This document shows positions 1 through 5,038 of a stretch of 5,038 nt of DNA, in pieces (position 1 is the stretch's first letter; each line of letters begins with the position of its first letter). Below the pieces are notes generated by a model that did no database searches, was not told the DNA's origin, and worked only from the letters and a program-made list of their open reading frames with translations. A program made the position numbers and the translations under genes. The DNA is from Candidatus Sungbacteria bacterium RIFCSPLOWO2_01_FULL_47_10 (lineage in GTDB: Bacteria; Patescibacteriota; Minisyncoccia; Sungbacterales; GWA2-42-14). The DNA is taken from assembly GCA_001820675.1 (NCBI GenBank), contig MHQO01000051.1:1-5038 (forward strand), read 5' to 3'.

Positions 1-1172
1 GCGCCAATCGCTTTGGTGGTGTCACCGGGATCCTTGATCAATTCCTCGGTTCTTTCCGGAACACATTCCTCAACCGACGCATGCCCGATGCACTGAATGC
101 CGCCGTCACCGCCCGTCGGCACGCCGTATGAATCACCCACCACCGAAACATAATGAATGGCGGTTGCTTGAGGACACCCGATGCCCGCAACGGGCCGCGT
201 GGTACAAATTGATCCGCCGCCCTGCCCCGCAATAAGTCCGTCGGCGCCAGCTTCGCACAGGCGTTGCGCGGAATGTGCTTCGGAAATATTTCCAACTGAA
301 ATGTCCGCCCGAATGCGCCCACTCTTCAATTCACGAAGAAACCCAAGGCACCCCTCGGTGTCCGCGTGCGCGGTATTAATAACGAGCACATCGACGTGTT
401 TGCGGTCGCACTCTTCAGCGCAATATAACTCCCGATCGCCGATGCCGATAGCAACGGCAGACCGCAATTGTCCCCGCGCATCCAGATTATACGGAAGGGG
501 TCCGTTCTTCAGGCGCTTCAGATCGCTATACACATATATACCGCAGAGCTGCCCTTCGCCGTCAACGCACGGTAAAACTCCTTTTTCGTTTACTCTCATC
601 AAATCATATGCTTCGTTCACTGTCGTTTGATCGCTTCCGACAAGCACAAATTCCCTCGGCATCATAATCTCACGAATTGGAACGCGGTGATTCTTGAACT
701 TGAAGTGATTCTGCGTGATCAATCCGACAAAACGCCGTTCGTCGTCAAGTACTGGAAAGCTATGGAACGGATACCCCTTCTCGGTTCTCCGGTTCAATAC
801 TTCTTCAAGGGTCTCGACCGGACGCACCGCAATGGGTTTTTCGATCTTACCTCCGTGAAAATGATGCTTCACCCGCGCTACCGCGCGAATTCTGTCTTCG
901 GGAGAAAAATTTCGATGAATAATGCCCATGCCGCCGAGCTTTGCCATCTCGATTGCCATTTCGATTCCAGTAACCGTATCCATTGCCGCGGATATGATTG
1001 GAATCTTCAGGCCGACGTTTCGCGTCATTTTTGTTTCAACGCTCACCTGGTGCGGCAATACATCGCTGTAATCGGTTTTAACCGTTATATCAAACTCTTT
1101 CACTGCAAGATCATTAAACGTTACTGCAAGAATATCGAGCTTCCTAAAAAACTCTTCTCTTTTCGGCGTCAT
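1..1172 (-). CDS. guaB: IMP dehydrogenase, 3' end missing at the window edge
   Basis: Likely converts IMP to XMP with NAD+, the committed step of GMP synthesis in the cytoplasm. I translated 390 uninterrupted codons from the ATG at 1172. Seen in order: the N-terminal barrel start with SAAMDTVT at 61-68 and GGMGIIHRN at 80-88; two CBS domains at about 110-225 (FPVLDDERRFVGLIT 139-153; LPCVDGEGQLCGI 200-212); then the second half of the barrel with GN at 294-295, the catalytic loop GGGSICTTR at 318-326 (Cys323 is the expected nucleophile, codon 204-206) and DGGI at 356-359, whose Asp binds the IMP ribose in the family. The CBS pair favours IMP dehydrogenase over GMP reductase. Odd points: Asn266 where the family normally has the NAD-contacting Asp, Gln317 in the loop, and about 20 extra residues after DGGIQ. 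The active-site flap (Arg-Tyr) would lie beyond the edge. The start is supported by AAAGG six bases upstream. Confidence 0.93.
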   Translation of the reverse strand, partial: MTPKREEFFRKLDILAVTFNDLAVKEFDITVKTDYSDVLPHQVSVETKMTRNVGLKIPIISAAMDTVTGIEMAIEMAKLGGMGIIHRNFSPEDRIRAVARVKHHFHGGKIEKPIAVRPVETLEEVLNRRTEKGYPFHSFPVLDDERRFVGLITQNHFKFKNHRVPIREIMMPREFVLVGSDQTTVNEAYDLMRVNEKGVLPCVDGEGQLCGIYVYSDLKRLKNGPLPYNLDARGQLRSAVAIGIGDRELYCAEECDRKHVDVLVINTAHADTEGCLGFLRELKSGRIRADISVGNISEAHSAQRLCEAGADGLIAGQGGGSICTTRPVAGIGCPQATAIHYVSVVGDSYGVPTGGDGGIQCIGHASVEECVPERTEELIKDPGDTTKAIG

Positions 1173-1178
1173 TTCTTG

Positions 1179-1183
1179 CCTTT
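1179..1183 (-). promoter_or_regulatory. Ribosome binding site of guaB
   Basis: On the minus strand AAAGG ends six bases before the ATG at 1172, a normal spacing, and fixes the guaB start. A CCTT at 1196-1199 in the same short leader, next to the AT palindrome TTAAAATTTTAA (1186-1197), could pair weakly with it. I would not infer regulation from four base pairs. Confidence 0.6.
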
Positions 1184-1217
1184 TTTTAAAATTTTAAGGT
1201 CCGGATATATTTGAACT

Positions 1218-1245
1218 ATTATATACCATTCATCTAAAAAATCAA
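1218..1245 (-). promoter_or_regulatory. Sigma70-type promoter of guaB
   Basis: On the minus strand there is TTGATT (1240-1245) as the -35 box and TATAAT (1218-1223) as a perfect -10 box, 16 bases apart. TGGTATATAAT also offers an extended -10 reading. Transcription should begin near 1211, giving a leader of about 39 bases before the guaB ATG. The -35 box lies in the T-rich tail of the comEC terminator, so the end of one unit and the start of the next share bases. Confidence 0.7.
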
Positions 1246-1262
1246 CCCCCCGAGCGAGGGGG
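1234..1262 (-). terminator. Intrinsic terminator after comEC
   Basis: Read on the minus strand, a CCCCC/GGGGG stem (1258-1262 with 1247-1251) closes a six-base loop and is followed by TTGATTTTTT. It starts about 25 bases after the comEC TGA (1287-1289). The tract ends inside the guaB promoter region. Confidence 0.75.
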
Positions 1263-1286
1263 AATAAGTGTTGGTTTTGGCGTTAA

Positions 1287-2855
1287 TCATCCTGCGCGCT
1301 TCTCTGTGCTTTTATTTTTATTCCAAAGCCAATACCAGACTACGGCATATGAAAGAATTACCAAGCTGAACGGCAGTTTTGCGACCGCAACGGACGCAAG
1401 GGGAATTCCGGCAAAAAATTCAATAACGGATATTTCGTATTGCAGAAAAAGCCAGCTTATCCAAGAAAGAATTTTTGCAAAAGGTAAAAAAATAAATCCC
1501 GCAATTCCGGTTATGAATCCAAAAAACATTGTCGAAGGAATTGCCGCAAGTATCATGACATTCGTAACCGGGCTGATGAGGGAAACCGATCCGAAATTAT
1601 ACACAAGAATCGGCAGAACCATGAATTGCGCCGAAAGCGTGGATATGAATACCTCTCGTAAGAAACTTTTCTTTCGCGGGTGCGCCGTTCCAATTTCCGA
1701 ACTCCTGCTTCTCTCACCCATTTCTTCTGGAAACCGGGGTTTCACCTTCCACGCGATGCGCGCCTTTATTTTTTCAAAATATTCATCGAATACCGGTGAG
1801 GCATACACAAGCCCGAGTGTTGCAAGAAACGACAACTGGAACGCAACATCAAACCGCAGAATTTTCGGATTATGGAACACCATGACCGCCCCAGCGAATA
1901 CAAGCGCATTTCTGATGCTATAGAGACGCCCCTCTTTTCTCGCAATCAAAACCAATACGCCCATGACAGAAGCCCTCACGACCGAAGGCGAAGCGCCGGT
2001 AAGAATCGTAAAGAGGCCTATGCCGATCGACGCAAGCCAGAAGGATGCCCGGAATGGGACTGAAAGCGCGGAAAAAAATTTTGAAATGCCGTCCGCAACA
2101 ATCGTAATATTGAATCCAGAGAGTGCCACAAGATGGCTTGTTCCCGTTATTTGAAATTTTTCCGTAAGCTCTTTCGGGATCGAACGGCGCTCACCGAGAA
2201 TCAAACCCGACAGAAACGACGCATGCGGCTCCGGAAGTATTGCATTGATTTGTTTTGAAAATGCCGACTTTATCGAAAAAAGATAATACCGGAGATCTTT
2301 TTTTGATGCGCCGCTAATTTCAACCGTAGGAAAATTCATTACGTAAAAGATGTCATCTCTTGCAAGATATGAGATATAGTCAAAATCTGCAGTAAAATTT
2401 TCCGGCTCTTCGAATAATCCGGCCGCGCGAATATCCTGGCCGTAAAAATACGGCGGGTATTTCTCCGTCCGCACGAGTACTTTGTTCCCTGTTTTTCCTT
2501 CCTCTATTATGATCTCCTGTGATTTCTCTTTTTGCGCGGGTTCCTGCGTGATTCTGCCGCGAATCTCAACACTCCGGCGCAATACATCGTCGAGTGTGCG
2601 CGGGGCGCGGTCGGATTTCTGTGAAAAGCGCATGGCTCCCGCCAAAAAGAAAAGAATGATAACGCCGACAATAGCGAGGTTCACACCCTGCCCCCGAACG
2701 GTCCATGACCGGGCACTCAATCCGAAAACCATAAGAATTCCTCCGAATACGAAAAAACAAAACAGAATAATAACGGGAATGATAAAAAAAGAAGCGATGC
2801 TCACCCCGGAAATAAAGGCAAGACACACATAGAGAAAGACGCGGGATTTCGACAT
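1287..2855 (-). CDS. comEC: ComEC/Rec2-type DNA uptake channel, short form without nuclease domain
   Basis: Polytopic inner-membrane protein that in competent bacteria passes single-stranded DNA into the cytoplasm. The 522 residues show hydrophobic segments near 5-46 and 59-75, and a soluble OB-like DUF4131 region at about 85-180 (FDYISYLARDDI at 158-169 is typical). The Competence domain follows, with SGLILGERRSIP (216-227), GTSHLVALSGFNITIVA (238-254), LTGASPSVVRASVMG (285-299) and FQLSFLATLGLVYASP (339-354), then further membrane helices from about 400 to 510. The C-terminal metallo-beta-lactamase domain of long ComEC proteins is absent; the protein ends in a basic tail (RAG) at a TGA followed by a terminator, so it is complete. 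A charged stretch at 356-400 is probably a cytoplasmic loop. An in-frame TAG two codons upstream limits the start to the ATG at 2855; no good Shine-Dalgarno is seen there. I found no convincing promoter, only a TATACT (2915-2920) that overlaps the divergent promoter. Confidence 0.93.
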   Translation of the reverse strand: MSKSRVFLYVCLAFISGVSIASFFIIPVIILFCFFVFGGILMVFGLSARSWTVRGQGVNLAIVGVIILFFLAGAMRFSQKSDRAPRTLDDVLRRSVEIRGRITQEPAQKEKSQEIIIEEGKTGNKVLVRTEKYPPYFYGQDIRAAGLFEEPENFTADFDYISYLARDDIFYVMNFPTVEISGASKKDLRYYLFSIKSAFSKQINAILPEPHASFLSGLILGERRSIPKELTEKFQITGTSHLVALSGFNITIVADGISKFFSALSVPFRASFWLASIGIGLFTILTGASPSVVRASVMGVLVLIARKEGRLYSIRNALVFAGAVMVFHNPKILRFDVAFQLSFLATLGLVYASPVFDEYFEKIKARIAWKVKPRFPEEMGERSRSSEIGTAHPRKKSFLREVFISTLSAQFMVLPILVYNFGSVSLISPVTNVMILAAIPSTMFFGFITGIAGFIFLPFAKILSWISWLFLQYEISVIEFFAGIPLASVAVAKLPFSLVILSYAVVWYWLWNKNKSTEKRAG

Positions 2856-2893
2856 GATCTATATGTACCAGACAGGACATATTTTTTGCACTC

Positions 2894-2922
2894 TTGACAT
2901 ATATCTTTTTTTAGAGTATAAT
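2894..2922 (+). promoter_or_regulatory. Perfect consensus sigma70 promoter of the small gene
   Basis: TTGACA at 2894-2899 and TATAAT at 2917-2922 are separated by exactly 17 bases, so both boxes and the spacing are at consensus. The spacer carries a run of seven T. Transcription should start near 2929, about 40 bases before the ATG at 2970. No operator-like palindrome overlaps the boxes, so strong constitutive expression is the simplest reading (inference). Confidence 0.92.
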
Positions 2923-2937
2923 GAAATAAACAATAAA

Positions 2938-2956
2938 GAGGCGTAGAAAACGCCTT
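2938..2956 (+). promoter_or_regulatory. Leader hairpin just upstream of the ribosome binding site
   Basis: GAGGCG (2938-2943) pairs with CGCCTT (2951-2956), six pairs including one G-U, around the loop TAGAAAA. It ends one base before AAGGAGA, so it leaves the ribosome site free. It could protect the 5' end or help keep the site open. No T-run follows, so it is not a terminator. Confidence 0.55.
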
Positions 2957-2957
2957 G

Positions 2958-2964
2958 AAGGAGA
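2958..2964 (+). promoter_or_regulatory. Strong Shine-Dalgarno that decides the start of the small gene
   Basis: AAGGAGA lies five bases before the ATG at 2970-2972. This is close to ideal and picks this ATG over the in-frame TTG at 2955, which would place the start upstream of the ribosome site. Confidence 0.85.
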
Positions 2965-2969
2965 CAGAC

Positions 2970-3185
2970 ATGGCGCGTGCCGAAGAAGAGAAACTTAGGG
3001 GGCTTTCAGCTCCCCAGCGGCGAATGCTCCCCGGGCTCGTCGCTCACATCCCGACTTTAGCGCGTGGACACAGCAATATCGGCGCATGCCGGTCATGCCC
3101 TCCAGGACCCCGCCTCGACAGCCACTCGCTGTCGGTGGAGAAGAAGGTCGAGGCGGCTCTGCAGTACCTGCCACCCATCGAGTAA
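2970..3185 (+). CDS. Small GC-rich protein of unknown function (71 aa)
   Basis: I do not recognise this family. The 71 residues begin MARAEEEKLRGLSAPQRRML, which could form an amphipathic helix. A Pro/Gly-rich middle follows with GHSNIGACRSCPPGP (33-47), including a CxxC at 40-43 and His34 that might bind metal or act in redox (speculative). The end SVEKKVEAALQYLPPIE looks helical. There is no signal peptide or membrane segment. Support for translation: ideal Shine-Dalgarno, and a codon-position pattern I tallied by hand at about 70/52/69 % G+C for positions 1/2/3, the low second position expected of coding DNA. Against: several other frames across this GC-rich stretch are also open, and the transcript can fold strongly. 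In the last 25 codons 23 end in G or C, which suggests transfer or special selection. It has its own promoter and terminator, so it is a single-gene unit. Confidence 0.62.
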   Translation: MARAEEEKLRGLSAPQRRMLPGLVAHIPTLARGHSNIGACRSCPPGPRLDSHSLSVEKKVEAALQYLPPIE

Positions 3186-3198
3186 TCGAGTAGTCCGA

Positions 3199-3213
3199 AC
3201 CGGCCATGCCGGT
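3199..3213 (+). repeat. Perfect inverted repeat abutting the terminator
   Basis: ACCGGC and GCCGGT flank a CAT loop, a six-pair hairpin 14 bases after the TAA. The next base starts the terminator stem, so the two hairpins would stack. It may protect the 3' end of the transcript. CATGCCGGT also occurs inside the gene at about 3085-3093. Confidence 0.6.
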
Positions 3214-3245
3214 GGGGTCGTCGCGCTGGCGGCCCCTTTTGTTTT
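3214..3245 (+). terminator. Strong intrinsic terminator of the small gene
   Basis: GGGGTCGTC (3214-3222) pairs with GGCGGCCCC (3228-3236), nine pairs with two G-U, around GCGCT, and is followed by TTTTGTTTT. With the promoter at 2894-2922 it defines a transcript of roughly 315 bases containing only the 71-codon gene. Confidence 0.85.
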
Positions 3246-3378
3246 GCGTCCGCAATTCATCCCGAGCATGTCGGCCAGATGCGGTGCGCGTTTCGTGTAA
3301 ATAAAACCAGAGGCGAATTCCGTGGGACGGTCTTTGGTGATATCAAGATCTCGATCCGAGTTTTGGCGCCGGGGTTAT

Positions 3379-3408
3379 TTGCAAGTACGCTGTTTCTCCC
3401 TTTATATA
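3379..3408 (+). promoter_or_regulatory. Candidate weak promoter of the large right-hand gene
   Basis: TTGCAA (3379-3384) is followed 17-18 bases later by TTATAT/TATATA (3402-3408). A second -10-like TATATT lies at 3414-3419. The rest of the 3246-3435 spacer holds no gene, only short weak hairpins such as CCGTGGGACGG near 3321-3331. Because a strong terminator precedes it, the large gene should need its own promoter, but I cannot choose between these boxes. Confidence 0.35.
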
Positions 3409-3435
3409 TCCAATATATTTTGATACTGTGGAATC

Positions 3436-5038
3436 ATGGATACATCTCAGGAAAAATTTGGAGAAGAATTCGACGCAGGTTCCTCCCAAATCCCTCAGGA
3501 CAAGGGCCGCTTTGAATTGCACGGGATGCCGAAACAAAGAATTCAAGCGCTTCGGGAAGAATTTGAAATAAACTTTGATTCATTGGGTCACGCGGAACGG
3601 CTTCAAATGCTCGAGGAATTCCTTGCCTACGGAGCAATCGGCGAGGACGGCGCGACCACTTTAGCAGAAAAACTGGAATTTGAGGAAAGAGAAAAACTTG
3701 GCGAATTCCTGGCAAAAAACATCAAACCCGGGTCTTACACGAAACTCTTTCATGAACAATGGTATTATCTTTACCCTGAAACAAAAAATGAGCTCGTTCA
3801 AAAAATCATGCGCGACTGCCCCGAAGAGGCAATCGCGGTTGCTCCTTTTGTTGATCTTTCAAATTATATTATTCCGGAAAAAGAAAAGGGCGCTAAAAAA
3901 CCCCGCTTTGCCTATTCTCAGCCGCCGACGTCGATGCGAAGAAAGTATGGGGGAACACTATCGATTTATGAAAAATATTTCAACAATCTTTTGCCAGCAA
4001 AAGAGCTTATAGAGGCGTGCATTCGCAAGCCGGAAGAAAACGGCACGAGTGCGGTAATAGAATATTACGCCAAGAATCATCCGGAATTCCTTTTTCCCTA
4101 CCTTCCCCGCCTTGTGGATGAACAAATAATTACGAGCGACAAGGCAAAAGAATTACTGCTCGGCAAAGAAGGCGAATCTTCCTACTATATTTTTAAAGGA
4201 AAATTTTATGAATCAACAGAAGAGGAACAACAATTCAATACGCTCATAGAAAAAGTAAAAGAACTTTGGAAAGAAAAAACAGAGGATTTTATGATCAATC
4301 TTCAGGAGTGGCCCGATAATTTAAGAATGAAGGCGGAAAATATCGAAGCGAATGCGAAAAAACGAGCACTCGCCCATATGTTCGGCAATTTTTCAGAATA
4401 CGGAAAAAGGTTCCTCGTTCCGAAGGAGAGAGTGAAATTCATGAAAAGACTTATCGAAAATTACATGCCCATTTTATATTCTGCAAGAGAATTGGAAATT
4501 TCCGAAAAAGACATTGATGCACTTGCCGCAGAAGCTGAAATTCACGGAGAAAATATATCATTTCTTGAAGATTTCGACGATATTCGCGTTCTCATCACAC
4601 AAGGACTCGAAGAAAAAGCCGCCGACCTTCTTGTGCGGCAGATGTCAAGCCAGGAACACGAATATATGAAGGAATGGCTTGTCCAAAGGGTGGATACGGT
4701 TTTGCGTTGGTTTTCCGATAAAAACGGGGAAAGAATCATAAGGGCGATTACAGAAAACTCGCCGCAGACATGGTTTCTTAACCCGGATTACGCGGAAAAA
4801 AATGGGGGAATTAATATGCTTAAACTTATTCAGGATGCCGAGCGGGAAGGATATTCATACCTCAATCATTACCGAAGAATTTTTTTCTACGTCCAAAAAG
4901 CTGAAAAAGAAGGAAGAAGCCCCGGAACCGCGCCAAGAGAGGTGCGAAGGAAAGGTCGAATGGTGTTTAGCCGTATGCCGGAACAGGCATTTTGGAAACA
5001 GAGATTATTCAAGGAACTCTTTCCCGGACCGGAACAAA
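3436..5038 (+). CDS. Unrecognised large charged helical protein, 3' end missing at the window edge
   Basis: I read 534 uninterrupted codons from the ATG at 3436 to the right edge; the true length is unknown. I do not recognise the family. There is no signal peptide or membrane segment, so a cytoplasmic place is likely. After a polar N-terminus (1-30) the chain looks almost wholly alpha-helical and rich in Glu and Lys, for example 33-95, 118-140, 186-243 and a strongly charged 260-312. Helix pairs such as 186-215 and 219-242 recall HEAT/TPR-like solenoids, but no repeat consensus is clear. Aromatic-rich patches occur at 105-114 (FHEQWYYLYP) and 474-487, and the visible end turns basic with a likely linker (RSPGTAPREVRRKGR, 494-508). 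No nucleotide-binding, nuclease, protease or zinc motif is evident. An in-frame TGA at 3421 limits the start; only GGA at 3430-3432 resembles a ribosome site. The next in-frame ATG is codon 31 (3526). Confidence 0.85.
   Translation, partial: MDTSQEKFGEEFDAGSSQIPQDKGRFELHGMPKQRIQALREEFEINFDSLGHAERLQMLEEFLAYGAIGEDGATTLAEKLEFEEREKLGEFLAKNIKPGSYTKLFHEQWYYLYPETKNELVQKIMRDCPEEAIAVAPFVDLSNYIIPEKEKGAKKPRFAYSQPPTSMRRKYGGTLSIYEKYFNNLLPAKELIEACIRKPEENGTSAVIEYYAKNHPEFLFPYLPRLVDEQIITSDKAKELLLGKEGESSYYIFKGKFYESTEEEQQFNTLIEKVKELWKEKTEDFMINLQEWPDNLRMKAENIEANAKKRALAHMFGNFSEYGKRFLVPKERVKFMKRLIENYMPILYSARELEISEKDIDALAAEAEIHGENISFLEDFDDIRVLITQGLEEKAADLLVRQMSSQEHEYMKEWLVQRVDTVLRWFSDKNGERIIRAITENSPQTWFLNPDYAEKNGGINMLKLIQDAEREGYSYLNHYRRIFFYVQKAEKEGRSPGTAPREVRRKGRMVFSRMPEQAFWKQRLFKELFPGPEQ

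Noticed and set aside
181..1214. Plus-strand open frames of 149 and 195 codons
   Set aside because: They lie opposite guaB, whose minus-strand translation carries all the family motifs; their own products show no recognisable domain.
1306..2832. Several plus-strand open frames opposite comEC
   Set aside because: Antisense shadows of a well-supported membrane protein gene.
2566..2880. Minus-strand frame of 104 codons overlapping the comEC start
   Set aside because: It runs in another frame through the DNA for the conserved comEC N-terminus and has no recognisable domain.
2898..2933. A divergent promoter for comEC on the minus strand (TATATG or TATACT boxes)
   Set aside because: -10-like boxes exist but no reasonable -35 box lies at 16-18 bases from any of them.
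2929..3245. RNase P RNA, tmRNA or SRP RNA
   Set aside because: The signature sequences I know for each (RNase P GGAAAGTCC core, tmRNA T-arm and CCA end, SRP GGAAG loop) are not present.
2995..3300. Minus-strand 86-codon and plus-strand 78-codon frames over the small GC-rich gene
   Set aside because: No ribosome binding site or promoter supports them; they stay open because stop codons are rare in GC-rich DNA. The plus-strand one runs through the terminator.
3335..3365. CTCG-ATC-CGAG followed by TTTT as a second terminator
   Set aside because: The stem is only four pairs and the T-run is short; a much stronger terminator lies just upstream.
3680..4012. Plus-strand 110-codon frame inside the large right-hand gene
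   Set aside because: A shadow in another frame of the uninterrupted 534-codon reading frame.

Overview
The window looks like a piece of a small-genome bacterium, most likely of the Candidate Phyla Radiation (Patescibacteria, Parcubacteria-like). This is inferred from three things: a short ComEC without the C-terminal metallo-beta-lactamase domain, an IMP dehydrogenase that keeps its motifs but diverges around them, and a large gene I cannot recognise. TGA acts as a stop here (comEC ends on TGA just before its terminator), so the recoded UGA=Gly lineages are unlikely. No rRNA, tRNA, CRISPR array, insertion sequence or phage gene was found.

Layout. Bases 1-1172 (minus strand) hold the first 390 codons of guaB, IMP dehydrogenase; its 3' end lies beyond the left edge. 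Bases 1173-1286 hold a compact junction: the intrinsic terminator of comEC, whose U-tract overlaps the -35 box of a good sigma70 promoter for guaB. Bases 1287-2855 (minus strand) hold a complete comEC, the inner-membrane DNA uptake channel. Bases 2856-2969 form a divergent intergenic region with a perfect consensus sigma70 promoter (TTGACA, 17 bp, TATAAT) pointing right. Bases 2970-3185 (plus strand) hold a small GC-rich gene of 71 codons with an excellent ribosome binding site, followed by two adjacent hairpins ending in a strong intrinsic terminator (to 3245). Bases 3246-3435 are a spacer with only a weak candidate promoter. From 3436 to the right edge (plus strand) runs an unrecognised, charged, apparently helical cytoplasmic protein of at least 534 residues.

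How the genes work together. There is no evidence of one pathway. guaB (guanine nucleotide synthesis) and comEC (DNA uptake) share a strand but are separated by a terminator and a promoter, so they are probably independent units. The most unusual unit is 2894-3245: an ideal promoter and a strong terminator around one tiny gene. Its mRNA can fold into a chain of hairpins and its third codon positions are much richer in G/C than seems typical of its neighbours. It may be a highly expressed small protein, a structured RNA, or both.
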